31,206 nucleotides of DNA from an uncultured Oscillospiraceae bacterium (GCA_902461995.1 CABQAA010000001.1:1-31206); one strand, 5' to 3'; numbered from the stretch's first letter, positions 1-7,941 are shown. Notes: generated from the letters alone by a model not told the origin. Numbers and translations: made by a program.

Positions 1-16
1 CCGCACGATTGTGCGG
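1..16. repeat. Small perfect hairpin at the window edge
   Basis: A 6-bp perfect inverted repeat (CCGCAC / GTGCGG) with a GATT loop. It could be the end of a terminator for a gene left of the window, but no T-run follows on the plus strand, so that role is a guess. The rest of 17-231 holds no gene I recognise. Confidence 0.3.
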
Positions 17-231
17 GCGGGGGTTCCTTGTTTTGGAGGGATTGACCCAAACGGCGGCATCCGGAGATATGAAAAAAGGCGGGGAACCGCATTCGGGCTT
101 CCTGCATATGCTGTTACGGTGAAGACGTTGACACGAAAAGTCATCAAAAATGCAGGTGTTTTTATCCGGGGGCCCCTTGAAAAAAGCCCGAACCGGCTGT
201 ATGTGAAAATTGTTGTTCGGGAAAGGAGAAG

Positions 232-675
232 ATGCGATTGGCTTTTTCCGACTTGGAGATTCTGGCACGAATCCTTGAATGTGAAGCGGGAGGTGAAGGC
301 GAAAACGGTATGAAAGCCGTGGCTTGTGTCGTCATGAATCGGGTAAACATTACATACGGGGAGTACGGACGGCTGGAGCCGACGATCCGGGCAACCGTCT
401 ATCAGACCGGGCAGTTCGACTGTGTGCGCGAAACCATCGGCGGCCGTTACAACATGCAGAACATATACAATATGCGTCCAGAACAGATTCATTACGACAT
501 TGCCAATTGGGCCATTGCCGGAAACCGTCTGACCAACCTGGGCTTCGCTCTTTGGTATTTTAATCCGTTTTCCCCTACCTGCCGGGAGTTTTTCCCTTCC
601 AATGTCGGCCGCTTCGTGATCCGCATCGGGGATCACTGCTTTTATAATCCGACCGACGCATATGCGGAAACATAA
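232..675 (+). CDS. cwlJ: Spore cortex-lytic cell wall hydrolase CwlJ
   Basis: A 147-residue protein of the SleB/CwlJ hydrolase family (Hydrolase_2), which cuts spore cortex peptidoglycan during germination. The family hallmark CEAGGEGENGMKAVACVVMNR region lies at about residues 20-40 and contains the acidic residue expected to be catalytic. The C-terminal half has the matching ALWYFNP and DHCFYNPT blocks. The length fits CwlJ (about 142 residues) rather than SleB: there is no signal peptide and no peptidoglycan-binding domain. The start at 232 follows a GAAAGGAGA ribosome binding site. The next gene is gerQ, the same pairing as in Bacillus, where GerQ is needed for CwlJ to localise in the coat. 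Sporulation-specific promoter control is expected, but I could not identify a clear SigE-type promoter upstream. Confidence 0.9.
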   Translation: MRLAFSDLEILARILECEAGGEGENGMKAVACVVMNRVNITYGEYGRLEPTIRATVYQTGQFDCVRETIGGRYNMQNIYNMRPEQIHYDIANWAIAGNRLTNLGFALWYFNPFSPTCREFFPSNVGRFVIRIGDHCFYNPTDAYAET

Positions 676-723
676 CAGAGGAGGCCGCTCACCCCATACT
701 ACCAAAAAGGAAAGGTGTTACTT

Positions 724-1125
724 ATGGATCAAATGCCGCAAAACCGATCCGGTGTGAGAAATGTGATGTGCCGGGATGCCATGGGACGGAATCCGGTGAA
801 TCCCCCGCCCCCCGAGTTTACAACGCCGCCGCCGCTTGACTTCAATTCGGAAGAAATGCGCGGATCCATGCAAAAAATTCTGTCTGAAAACACAGGCGAA
901 TATGTGGTTATCGAGTTCTTGATCGGCACCGAACGGATCATGCGAAAACAAGGCATTTTGTATTTTGTCGGCACCAGCTACGTCACCTTGTTTGACGATG
1001 AGTTCAACAATTTTATTGTCTGCGATATATTCTCGATCAAATTTGTGTATTTCTATTATCCCGGCCAACGGCCCAACCGGAATTACAATATCCTGAATGG
1101 CAACATCAATGGCGGCCAACGATAG
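724..1125 (+). CDS. gerQ: Spore coat protein GerQ
   Basis: A 133-residue protein. The N-terminal part (about residues 1-45) is Pro/Asn-rich and low in complexity. The C-terminal part (about 46-115) is a compact domain with the pattern MQKILSENTGEYVVIEFLIG then YVTLFDDEFNNFIVCDIFSIKFVYF, which matches the GerQ coat-protein domain. GerQ is a coat protein crosslinked during spore maturation and required for CwlJ function. The ATG at 724 is preferred over a GTG at 715 because the AAGGAAAGG ribosome binding site ends at about 715, leaving 8 bases before 724. It lies 48 bases after cwlJ, probably in the same operon, and is followed by a good terminator. Naming rests on both the domain and the neighbour. 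Confidence 0.82.
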   Translation: MDQMPQNRSGVRNVMCRDAMGRNPVNPPPPEFTTPPPLDFNSEEMRGSMQKILSENTGEYVVIEFLIGTERIMRKQGILYFVGTSYVTLFDDEFNNFIVCDIFSIKFVYFYYPGQRPNRNYNILNGNINGGQR

Positions 1126-1143
1126 GAAATAGAGCTGGGAAAA

Positions 1144-1173
1144 GGCCGTCCGCATTTGGCGGGCGGCCTCTTT
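1144..1173 (+). terminator. Terminator after cwlJ-gerQ
   Basis: A 10-bp GC-rich stem (GGCCGTCCGC / GCGGGCGGCC, one G-U pair) with an ATTTG loop, 18 bases after the gerQ stop and followed by TCTTT. It closes the cwlJ-gerQ operon. Confidence 0.75.
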
Positions 1174-1348
1174 GCCTGTCCCGTGTCAGCCTTTGCGTCA
1201 TTTTTCCAATGTCTCGTCATCCGTTCTTAGCCGGATCTTCCGGGAGATTATGCGGGGATTTTCTTTTAAGGTGAGGTGCGGAATAGGCAGAGCCCTTCGT
1301 TCTTGAACGTTCAGCAGGAAGGCCTTTGAACTTTTTTTGCTCGTCCCC

Positions 1349-1377
1349 TTGACATTTGGAGACGAAATGTCTATAAT
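1349..1377 (+). promoter_or_regulatory. Sigma-A promoter of tRNA-Arg
   Basis: A consensus TTGACA (1349-1354), a 17-base spacer and a consensus TATAAT (1372-1377). The tRNA starts 20 bases downstream of the -10 box. This is the strongest promoter in the window, as expected for a stable RNA. Confidence 0.9.
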
Positions 1378-1397
1378 TTAGGCGTTGTCCCTTAAAT

Positions 1398-1474
1398 GCG
1401 CTCGTAGCTCAGCTGGATAGAGTGTCTGACTACGAATCAGAAGGTCAGGGGTTCGAATCCCTTCGGGCGCGCCA
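1398..1474 (+). tRNA. tRNA-Arg (anticodon ACG)
   Basis: A complete cloverleaf of 77 bases. The acceptor arms GCGCTCG and CGGGCGC pair over seven positions (one G-U). The D-arm has AGCTGGATA, the anticodon stem TCTGA/TCAGA encloses CTACGAA (anticodon ACG, read as ICG after deamination), and the T-arm is AGGGG-TTCGAAT-CCCTT. The discriminator base is G and the 3' CCA is encoded in the DNA. A consensus promoter lies upstream and a terminator hairpin starts two bases after the CCA. Confidence 0.97.
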
Positions 1475-1475
1475 G

Positions 1476-1520
1476 CCGAAAGAGGCCGATTGCTTTATAG
1501 CAATCGGCCTCTTTCGGTTT
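1476..1520 (+). terminator. Terminator of tRNA-Arg
   Basis: A perfect 19-bp inverted repeat (1476-1494 with 1499-1517) around a TTAT loop, followed by TTT. It sits directly after the tRNA 3' end. Confidence 0.85.
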
Positions 1521-1563
1521 ATGGGATGTGCACATGAGCATAATCTCTAATTTACAATTTGAT

Positions 1564-1598
1564 ACGGGTACGGGCGAAAAGCCCGTACCCGTTTGTTT
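1564..1598 (+). terminator. Second hairpin, terminator-like
   Basis: A perfect 12-bp stem (ACGGGTACGGGC / GCCCGTACCCGT) with a GAAAA loop, followed by TTGTTT on the plus strand. It may back up the tRNA terminator; no separate gene lies between the two hairpins. Confidence 0.6.
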
Positions 1599-1881
1599 CC
1601 TGTTTTGATTCTCGATCCGGGCGCGCTGTGCTGCTGTAACGCCGGAAAGCGATTGCCGGATCCGATGCGCCTTTGCATCCCGCCAGTTGATATTCGCGGC
1701 TGTATCCATCCGACCGACGGGTACCGTATTATGGTCACGTCTCTCACGGAGCGTTTTGCGCGGATAGCTTCCAGGCATTTATAGTACGCGCACATCGCAT
1801 CGGCGGCGCTTCCGTACAACACGGCATGGGAATCCGTTCGGACGCCAGGCCCCGACTCGCTGGCAATCGTCCGCCTGGCGG
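1599..1881. other. Gene-free stretch, possible decayed minus-strand ORF
   Basis: No recognisable gene on the plus strand between the second hairpin and the next promoter. On the minus strand a reading frame open from about 1890 has codon use like a real gene for about 50 codons (it includes GSAADAMCAYYKCLEAIRAK). A neighbouring frame then looks more protein-like (NINWRDAKAHRIRQSL). This could be a frameshifted remnant, but there is no ribosome binding site, and the second frame runs on through the hairpins into the tRNA. I do not call a gene. Confidence 0.2.
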
Positions 1882-1910
1882 TCGACATCTTTTTATTTAT
1901 ACGGTATACT
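1882..1910 (+). promoter_or_regulatory. Promoter of the ECF sigma/anti-sigma operon
   Basis: TCGACA (1882-1887, one mismatch to TTGACA), a 17-base spacer and TATACT (1905-1910). It gives a leader of about 80 bases before the sigma factor start at 1997. The boxes are sigma-A-like; autoregulation by the ECF sigma, common in such pairs, is not visible. Confidence 0.6.
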
Positions 1911-1996
1911 AGAAAATATGGAACCAAAAATTTTTTTATAATCGAGCGCAATAAAACCAGCAGCTTCTGCGTTATCTGATTGAAAGGGGTGAATCC

Positions 1997-2575
1997 ATGG
2001 GCGTGCGGAACGAGGTTTCGGCGGAAACGACGATCGATGGCCATCGGGACAGGGCGCTGGACCAGTGTCTGGCAGACATGGCGGAGGGGCGCCCCTCCGC
2101 TCTGGAAAGTCTGTACCGTCTGACCAGTGCGTCGGTCTATGGATATGCTCTGTCCGTTTTGAAAAACCGGCAGGATGCAGAGGATGTGCTGCACGATTGT
2201 TATGTGCGCCTCTATCAGGCGGCGGGGAGCTATCGTTCCTGCGGCAAGCCGATGGCGTGGATCATCACTGTCGCCCGGAATCTGTGCCTGCTGAAACTGC
2301 GGGGTCGCGGCAAAACGGAGGATTTGTCCGAAGAGAAATGGGAGGATACCGCCGGTCCACAGGTGGATGGCGATGCGGATGACCGTCTGCTTCTCACGCA
2401 GTGTATGACGCGGCTTTCAGACGAAGAGAGGCAGATCGTCGTTCTTCATGCGGCGGCGGGATTCCGTCACCGGGAAATCGCCGACATGCTTGATCTGCCG
2501 CTTCCGACGGTCCTTTCCAAGTACCATCGGGCGCTCAAAAAACTCAGAACCTTTTTGGAGAAGGGAGACGGATGA
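1997..2575 (+). CDS. ECF-type RNA polymerase sigma factor
   Basis: A 192-residue sigma-70 family protein of the short ECF type: region 2 at about residues 17-90 (with NRQDAEDVLHDCYVRLYQAA and the WIITVARNLCL helix) and region 4 at about 130-188 (LSDEERQIVVLHAAAGFRHREIA, then the DNA-reading helix LPLPTVLSKYHRALKKLR). It should direct RNA polymerase to a small regulon when its anti-sigma partner lets go. The start at 1997 follows GAAAGGGGTG. Its stop overlaps the start of the downstream anti-sigma gene (ATGATGA), so the two are translationally coupled. The target promoters cannot be read from this window. Confidence 0.9.
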   Translation: MGVRNEVSAETTIDGHRDRALDQCLADMAEGRPSALESLYRLTSASVYGYALSVLKNRQDAEDVLHDCYVRLYQAAGSYRSCGKPMAWIITVARNLCLLKLRGRGKTEDLSEEKWEDTAGPQVDGDADDRLLLTQCMTRLSDEERQIVVLHAAAGFRHREIADMLDLPLPTVLSKYHRALKKLRTFLEKGDG

Positions 2576-4056
2576 TGAAACAGAACCGAAAAATAGAAGC
2601 GGATATCCGGCGAGCCTTCTGCGGCGGAGTGCCGGACGTGCTGGACGGCATTCTTGCAGACTGTGATCAGGAGAAAGGATCCGTGATTGTGATGGAGAAA
2701 AAGAGAACAAATCCCTGGCTTGTACGGGCGGCGGGGATCGCGGCGGCGCTGCTGCTTTGTACAGGCGTGGGTATCGGATACCATTTGTACAGCACCCGTT
2801 ACGCCGTCGCGTCGACGGTATCCCTCGATGTCAACCCCAGCATTGAGATCCGGGTCAATGAAAAAGAGCGGGTGCTGTCCGTTGATCCCAAAAACGAAGA
2901 CGGCCGGATGGTCGTCGGAAATATGGATTTTTCCGGAAGTTCACTGGATGTTACCGTCAACGCCCTGATTGGATCCATGTTGCGCAGTGGATATTTGAGT
3001 GAAATGTCCAATTCCATCCTGATCAGTGTGGACAGTTCCAATGCGGCCAGGGGTGTTGCGCTCAAGGAAAAACTGGCCGGTGAAGTCAGTGGGTTGATGC
3101 AGACGGATTCTTTCAGCGGGGCGGTGCTGAGCCAAACAGTGACGGCCGATACGGCCTTGCAGAAACTGGCGGATGAACATGGCATTTCGCTCGGCAAAGC
3201 GCGTTTGATCGAGGAGATCCGGGCACTGAATCCCGCGTATACCTTTGACATGCTGGCAAAGCTGACGATCAATGAACTGAATCTGCTGCGGGCGTCGGGA
3301 AATCAGACGCTTGAGAACGTCGAGGCAACGGGAACGGCCAGCGACAAGGCCTACATCGGAGCGGATAAAGCCACCTCCATCGCGCTTGCCCATGCCAATG
3401 TGGCGGCCGCGGACGCGAAGATTACCGAAGCGAAGCTCGATACCGAAGACGGCGCGATGGTGTATGAAATCGAATTCAAGGCAAACGGACTGGAATATGA
3501 ATACGACATCCATGCCGTGAGCGGCGAGGTTGTCAAGTTCGAGAAAGAGCGGGACGACGAGCCGTCAGATGACAACGAGGACCATCCCTCCGGTCCTGTC
3601 ATTGGAGAAGCCAAGGCCAAAGAGGCGGCGCTTGCCCATGCCGGGGTGGCGGCGTCGGAACTTCGGGACTACAAGATCGAACTGGATACCGATGACGGTG
3701 TAGAAGTGTACGATATCGAGTTCAAAGCGGGCGGCTATGAGTATGATTACGAGATTCAGGCGGCCGACGGCAAGGTCCTGAAGGCGGACAGAGAACCGGA
3801 TGACGACAATGACCATTCCGGCGGCCAGGGTTCCGAGCCTTCCTCCGTCATCGGGAAAGACAAAGCCAAAGAGGCGGCGCTTGCCCATGCCGGGGTGGCG
3901 GCGTCGGAACTCCGGGACTACAAGATCGAACTGGATACCGATAACGGCGTGCAGGTGTACGATATCGAGTTCAAAGCGGGCGGCTATGAATACGATTACG
4001 AGATTCAGGCCGCAACCGGTAAAATCGTCAAGTCGGATAAAAAGCCTGATAATTGA
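2572..4056 (+). CDS. RsgI-like membrane anti-sigma factor with PepSY repeats
   Basis: A 494-residue membrane protein. Residues 1-48 are cytoplasmic (ADIRRAFCGGVPDVLDGILAD) and are the likely sigma-binding part. One membrane helix lies at about 50-72. Outside follows an RsgI-type domain with SLDVNPSIEIRVN at about 84-96; the Asn88-Pro89 bond lies where RsgI-family proteins are thought to cleave themselves. Three PepSY-like repeats follow at about 260-325, 344-406 and 426-493. The second and third are almost identical in DNA. Acidic low-complexity linkers (DDEPSDDNEDH and similar) separate the repeats. The extracellular part probably senses a surface or cell-wall signal and releases the sigma factor. 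The signal is unknown. The start overlaps the sigma gene by four bases; a second ATG at 2575 is equally possible. Confidence 0.85.
   Translation: MMKQNRKIEADIRRAFCGGVPDVLDGILADCDQEKGSVIVMEKKRTNPWLVRAAGIAAALLLCTGVGIGYHLYSTRYAVASTVSLDVNPSIEIRVNEKERVLSVDPKNEDGRMVVGNMDFSGSSLDVTVNALIGSMLRSGYLSEMSNSILISVDSSNAARGVALKEKLAGEVSGLMQTDSFSGAVLSQTVTADTALQKLADEHGISLGKARLIEEIRALNPAYTFDMLAKLTINELNLLRASGNQTLENVEATGTASDKAYIGADKATSIALAHANVAAADAKITEAKLDTEDGAMVYEIEFKANGLEYEYDIHAVSGEVVKFEKERDDEPSDDNEDHPSGPVIGEAKAKEAALAHAGVAASELRDYKIELDTDDGVEVYDIEFKAGGYEYDYEIQAADGKVLKADREPDDDNDHSGGQGSEPSSVIGKDKAKEAALAHAGVAASELRDYKIELDTDNGVQVYDIEFKAGGYEYDYEIQAATGKIVKSDKKPDN
3616..4010 (+). repeat. Recently duplicated PepSY unit
   Basis: Two direct repeats of about 146 bp (3616-3761 and 3865-4010) offset by 249 bases (83 codons, in frame). 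By eye they differ at about eight positions. They encode the second and third PepSY units of the anti-sigma factor; the first unit (from about 3355) is clearly more diverged. Confidence 0.85.
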
Positions 4057-4097
4057 GCGGACGGCCCCGTTTATGTATGCGGTTGTTATAACCCGAA

Positions 4098-4159
4098 AAT
4101 CGGATAAAAAGGGGAAACGGTGTGACTTCGGTCGCGCCGTTTCCCCTTTTTATCCGATT
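4098..4159. terminator. 29-bp hairpin terminator with UUCG loop
   Basis: The arms 4098-4126 and 4131-4159 pair over 29 positions (two G-U) around a TTCG tetraloop. A T5 tract follows the GC-rich core within the right arm, and a mirror A5 tract lies in the left arm, so it should stop transcription from either side. It begins 41 bases after the anti-sigma stop. Confidence 0.85.
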
Positions 4160-4392
4160 CCAAACGAGCAGAAAGCCGGTTGTTTTTGCGTCGGATCCTG
4201 CCGAAAACCGCATGGCACTGCAAAAAACATAACCCCGGTGTCCAAGTATGCCACTTTGTGTCTTAACGAGGCTTTTTATCAGAAGGGACGTCCAATATCT
4301 GGAATTGCCGGACAGATTATGCTATACTGCAAAATGGCCAAGGGAACAGGGATGACAGCCTGTTATCCAAAACATGGGAAAGGGCGAGGAGA

Positions 4393-5052
4393 ATGCTGAA
4401 GATTGAAGATCATGAAAAAATCGTGTTCACGGGGGACTCGATTACCGACGCGGGACGGGGGCGGCCGGTAGGAGAAGGGCTGTGGGACGGTGTCGGCAAC
4501 GGCTATGTCCGGAGCATCGAAACGCTGCTCAACGTGTGCTATCCCGAAAGGCTCATCCATATCGCGAATACGGGCGTCAGCGGGAACACCAGCCGGGATC
4601 TGAAACAGCGGTGGGAAAACGAGGTGCTGGCGCTGAAGCCGGACTGGGTGGTGTGCTGCATCGGAGTGAACGACGTGTGGAGGCAGTTCGATTCTCCGAG
4701 CGTCTTTACGCAGCATGTGGGACCGGAGGAATACCGCCGGAACCTGGAGGAGATCACGGAGCAGACCCAGCCCTGCGTGAAGGGTCTGATTATGATGACG
4801 CCCTACTATATGGAACCCTGCCGGGAGGACGCGATGCGCCGCCGGATGGATGAGTACGGAGGGATCATGAAGGAAGTCTGTGCGGAACGGCATCTGCCCT
4901 GCATCGACCTGCAGGCGGAATTTGACGCCTATCTGCAATACCGGCATTCCTCCTATGTGATGTGGGACCGGGTGCATCCGGGCTGGACGGGCAGCCTGAT
5001 CATTGCCCGCGCCTTTCTTAAAGAGGTTGGTTTTGACCGTCCGGTCATCTGA
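4393..5052 (+). CDS. SGNH/GDSL-family esterase
   Basis: A 219-residue hydrolase of the SGNH fold, cytosolic because it has no signal peptide. All four blocks are visible: block I GDSITD with the nucleophile Ser16, block II NTGVSGNT, block III GVNDVW, and block V WDRVHP with Asp192 and His195 completing the triad. Such enzymes remove acetyl or other acyl groups from sugars, lipids or cell-wall material; the substrate cannot be told from sequence. The start follows AGGGCGAGGAG with unusually close spacing. It appears monocistronic, between the bidirectional hairpin before it and a non-coding gap after it. Confidence 0.85.
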   Translation: MLKIEDHEKIVFTGDSITDAGRGRPVGEGLWDGVGNGYVRSIETLLNVCYPERLIHIANTGVSGNTSRDLKQRWENEVLALKPDWVVCCIGVNDVWRQFDSPSVFTQHVGPEEYRRNLEEITEQTQPCVKGLIMMTPYYMEPCREDAMRRRMDEYGGIMKEVCAERHLPCIDLQAEFDAYLQYRHSSYVMWDRVHPGWTGSLIIARAFLKEVGFDRPVI

Positions 5053-5186
5053 AAAGTTACTCATCCATAAAAAATCCATTCCAATTCGACTTTATTTTTC
5101 CAGTTGATGAGTTTGTATATTTAAACGAACCGGATTCCTTGTTGGCAGCACGATCAGAGGACCATGTGAAATCGGCAGAGGGGACG

Positions 5187-5717
5187 ATGGAAATGATTGT
5201 TTTGATTACGGGGGCTTCTCATACGGGAAAGACCCTGTTGGCACAGAGGCTATTAGAAAAATATGGTTATCCTTATCTGTCGATTGACCATTTGAAGATG
5301 GGCCTCATTCGGAGCGGAAACACCAACTTGACACCGGAAGATGATGAGTCTCTGACTGTTTATCTTTGGCCGATTGTCCGGGAAATTATCAAAACAGCAA
5401 TCGAAAATGCTCAAAATCTGATCATTGAAGGGTGTTACATCCCATTTGATTGGAAGAAGGATTTTGAACCTGCCTATCTGAAAGACATTCACTATATTTG
5501 TCTTGTTATGACAGACGAATATATCCGGACCCACTTTCAGGACCTTAAAAATCACGCACATGTCATGGAGGACAGAGGGGACGACTCATGGTACACCATG
5601 GAGTTGGCGCTTCAAGAAAACTCCGAAACATTCCGTATGTGCAGAAAATATGGGCATCCCTGCATTTTAATAGAGAAGGACTACGATGTGCCAGTTGAAT
5701 TAAACCAGGGGCAATAA
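5187..5717 (+). CDS. P-loop nucleotide kinase-like protein
   Basis: A protein of about 176 residues with an N-terminal Walker A motif GASHTGKT (residues 9-16), a following LSIDHLKMG block, and an EGCYIPFDW segment typical of small adenylate-kinase-like and zeta-toxin-like P-loop kinases that phosphorylate a small molecule. The substrate is unknown. The ATG at 5187 is preceded by AGAGGGG; another ATG two codons on (5193) has more usual spacing. The DNA is visibly more AT-rich than its neighbours, with many A/T third positions, which suggests later acquisition. It converges on the kinase gene at 5888-7000, with a shared terminator between them. Confidence 0.7.
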   Translation: MEMIVLITGASHTGKTLLAQRLLEKYGYPYLSIDHLKMGLIRSGNTNLTPEDDESLTVYLWPIVREIIKTAIENAQNLIIEGCYIPFDWKKDFEPAYLKDIHYICLVMTDEYIRTHFQDLKNHAHVMEDRGDDSWYTMELALQENSETFRMCRKYGHPCILIEKDYDVPVELNQGQ

Positions 5718-5824
5718 CATCCGGCCAAAAGCTGTAACGATTCGATCCGGTTTTCTTTTATGGAGTCCCTCATGAATTCATTTGCAACTCCTTCTGGAAC
5801 GCAAAAGGGAATGGCGAGAATAAC

Positions 5825-5862
5825 AAAAGCGGGTAAAATCCAACGATTTTACCCGCTTTTCC
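5825..5862. terminator. Bidirectional terminator between convergent genes
   Basis: A perfect 16-bp inverted repeat (5825-5840 with 5845-5860) around CAAC. It ends in TTTT on the plus strand and starts with AAAA, so it serves both the plus-strand P-loop kinase and the minus-strand sugar kinase. Confidence 0.85.
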
Positions 5863-5887
5863 TTATTTTGATACGCGATTCAGCGGA

Positions 5888-7000
5888 TCATTTGTCCGCC
5901 GGAGCGTATTTTGCCACGATGGCGTTCATTTCGTCCATCTTCTGTTCCATATCCGCGACCATTTTGAACTGGGTACGGCAGCGGTCGAGATTGTGCCCTT
6001 CCCGGTGGATCTTGAAATAGGTGTCGCCGGCGATGTGGTCAGCGAGAAACCGCATGCCGCATTCGAGGGTCATCATCTTGGCCGCGAAAGGCAGCAACTC
6101 GATTTCGCGTTTCGTGAGCATATCGCCGCACTCCTCGAGGAATCCTTTTGTGTATTCCTCAAACAGGCCGAGGTCGCAGACGACCTTGGAGAGATCCGTC
6201 TCGTCCTCGGCAGCGGGATTGGCGCCGAAACGGATGCTGTCCCCGAAATCGTAGAGGGAGAGACCCGGCATGACGGTATCGAGGTCAATGACCGCGACCG
6301 GGCGGCCGGTGACGTCGTCGAGCATGACGTTGTTGAGCTTGGTGTCGTTGTGGGTCACCCGAAGGGGCAGTTCCCCTTTGGCGAGCAGGTCGACGAGCAC
6401 ATGGGTATCGGCCTCTCTGGCCCGGGCAAAGGCGATTTCCGGCGCCACATCGGCGGCCCGGCCCGAGGCGTTTTCCGCCACGGCTTTTTCGAAGTTTTTG
6501 TAACGGTCAGCCGTGTCGTGGAAATGCGGGATGACCTCATGCAGGGTTTCAGCGGGATAATCCGCCAGCAGACGCTGGAATTTTCCGAAAGCACAGGCGG
6601 AATAATAGAAATGTTCCGGCTTGCCGACGGTCTGGAAGGTCACGGCGTTTTCGATGAAGACGAAACTGCGCCAGAACTGGCCTTCCTCGTCCTGCAGATA
6701 CATGGCGCCCTCTTTTGTGGGGACAAGCTGGAGGCATTCCCGATCGGGATCGCCGCCCCCGGCGAGCACCCGGTCCCGCAGGAAGGCGGTGACATGGATC
6801 ATATTGTCCATGAGTTCGGGCACGTTGGCAAACACATTTTTGTTTACCCGTTGGAGGATATAGCGCCGCTGGGGCTTCCCTTCGCGGAGGCAGCAGACGC
6901 AGTAGGTGTCGTTGATATGGCCGCAACCGTAGGGTTTGGCGTCCACGGGCTCCCCTTCCAGGGCAAAGCGTTTCGATATGGTCAAAGCGTCACAGCTCAT
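5888..7000 (-). CDS. Sugar 1-kinase (NahK-like phosphotransferase)
   Basis: A 370-residue member of the aminoglycoside/choline phosphotransferase fold, close in pattern to bifidobacterial N-acetylhexosamine 1-kinase. The catalytic loop is LRVTHNDTKLNNVMLD and the metal-binding DxD segment is VIDLDTVMPGLSLYDFGDSIR. It should phosphorylate a hexose or N-acetylhexosamine at C1 with ATP in the cytosol. The ATG at 7000 has an AGGAAAGGA ribosome binding site; the frame stays open upstream without one. It lies 23 bases after the nucleotidyltransferase in the same operon, which would convert its sugar-1-phosphate to a nucleotide sugar. Whether the substrate is galactose, GlcNAc or GalNAc cannot be decided here. 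Confidence 0.8.
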   Translation of the reverse strand: MSCDALTISKRFALEGEPVDAKPYGCGHINDTYCVCCLREGKPQRRYILQRVNKNVFANVPELMDNMIHVTAFLRDRVLAGGGDPDRECLQLVPTKEGAMYLQDEEGQFWRSFVFIENAVTFQTVGKPEHFYYSACAFGKFQRLLADYPAETLHEVIPHFHDTADRYKNFEKAVAENASGRAADVAPEIAFARAREADTHVLVDLLAKGELPLRVTHNDTKLNNVMLDDVTGRPVAVIDLDTVMPGLSLYDFGDSIRFGANPAAEDETDLSKVVCDLGLFEEYTKGFLEECGDMLTKREIELLPFAAKMMTLECGMRFLADHIAGDTYFKIHREGHNLDRCRTQFKMVADMEQKMDEMNAIVAKYAPADK

Positions 7001-7023
7001 TGGTTTTTCATCCTTTCCTGGGA

Positions 7024-7941
7024 TTACAGCTTCTCGGGATAGATCCCGTTCTCGATCATGCGGGAGATGGCGTCGATCACCATCTGACGGTCGGCGGCAT
7101 AGGTCATGCCGTACCATTTGTCCGTGGAATGCAGGACCTGCACGTCCGCCTCGCCTTTTTCCACCATTTCATCGACCGCGAAGGGGAGGAAAAACTCGGA
7201 TTTGAGTTCCTGACCGGCCTTGTCGAGGAAGGCACGGAACTTGTCAGTGAATTTGTCCAGGGATCCCGTCGGGAAGGCCCAGCAGTTCATCGAGACCGGG
7301 CATCCCTCGGGCAGTGCCGTCCAGGTCTCGCCGCCGTCTTCGGAGAACATGGCGCGGCCGTCCCGCCATTCGATCCGGGTGCGCTCCACCAGCCCGGACA
7401 GCTTGCCGGATGCATCCACCGTGCAGATGCCGCGGGAAACACTGCCGTTTTCGGTCAAGGTGTTTTCCAAAGTGAAGGCCGCCATGGCGATATGGAGTTT
7501 TCCGTCCTCCGGCTGAGGCCGGCTGAGGAAGTCTGCGAGCAGGCGGTAGCAGGACGGGCCGTAGAAATCGTCCGCGTTGATGACCATGAAGGGGCCGTCC
7601 ACTACACCCTGGCAGCAGAGGACCGCGTGGCCGGTTCCCCAGGGTTTGGCACGTCCCTCGGGGACGGTATAGCCGTCCGGCAGCCGGTCGAGCTCCTGAT
7701 ACACATAGTCGACCGGAATCTTGGCCTCGGTGCGGCGGCCGATTTTCTCCTTGAATTCGGCTTCGATTTCATGCTTGATTACAAACACAATTTTACCGAA
7801 TCCGGCGGTGATCGCGTCGTGAATCGAGTAATCGATGATCATTTCGCCGCCGGGGCCGACGGGGGTAAGCTGTTTGAGTCCGCCGAAGCGGCTACCCATG
7901 CCGGCGGCCAGAATGACCAGTGTCGGTTTTTGATGCATCAT
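7024..7941 (-). CDS. Sugar-1-phosphate nucleotidyltransferase
   Basis: A 305-residue protein. The N-terminal NTP-transferase signature VILAAGMGSRFGGLKQLTPV (about residues 8-27) binds the nucleotide, and GPFMVINADDFYG supplies the metal-binding Asp. It probably makes UDP- or another NDP-sugar from the product of the kinase downstream. The start at 7941 (MMHQKP) follows AGGCAGGGAG. It is the first gene of a two-gene minus-strand operon and is divergent from galE (229 bases between starts), so the three genes form a sugar-activation and epimerisation module. It differs from the standard GalU by its GGLKQL signature; the nucleotide used is not known. Confidence 0.8.
   Translation of the reverse strand: MMHQKPTLVILAAGMGSRFGGLKQLTPVGPGGEMIIDYSIHDAITAGFGKIVFVIKHEIEAEFKEKIGRRTEAKIPVDYVYQELDRLPDGYTVPEGRAKPWGTGHAVLCCQGVVDGPFMVINADDFYGPSCYRLLADFLSRPQPEDGKLHIAMAAFTLENTLTENGSVSRGICTVDASGKLSGLVERTRIEWRDGRAMFSEDGGETWTALPEGCPVSMNCWAFPTGSLDKFTDKFRAFLDKAGQELKSEFFLPFAVDEMVEKGEADVQVLHSTDKWYGMTYAADRQMVIDAISRMIENGIYPEKL

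Noticed and set aside
11..313. A 100-codon open frame at the window start
   Set aside because: It overlaps cwlJ in another frame, has no ribosome binding site and no family-like sequence.
1398..1600. tRNA-Arg as an integration site for a mobile element
   Set aside because: No repeat of the tRNA 3' end, integrase or phage gene is seen in the window.
1437..1778. Minus-strand ORF of 113 codons across the tRNA
   Set aside because: It runs through the tRNA-Arg and two terminator hairpins, so it cannot be a real intact gene; only its upstream part is mentioned as a possible remnant.
5993..7042. A 349-codon plus-strand frame opposite the sugar kinase
   Set aside because: It mirrors a clearly conserved phosphotransferase gene; the long open frame is a by-product of high GC at third positions.
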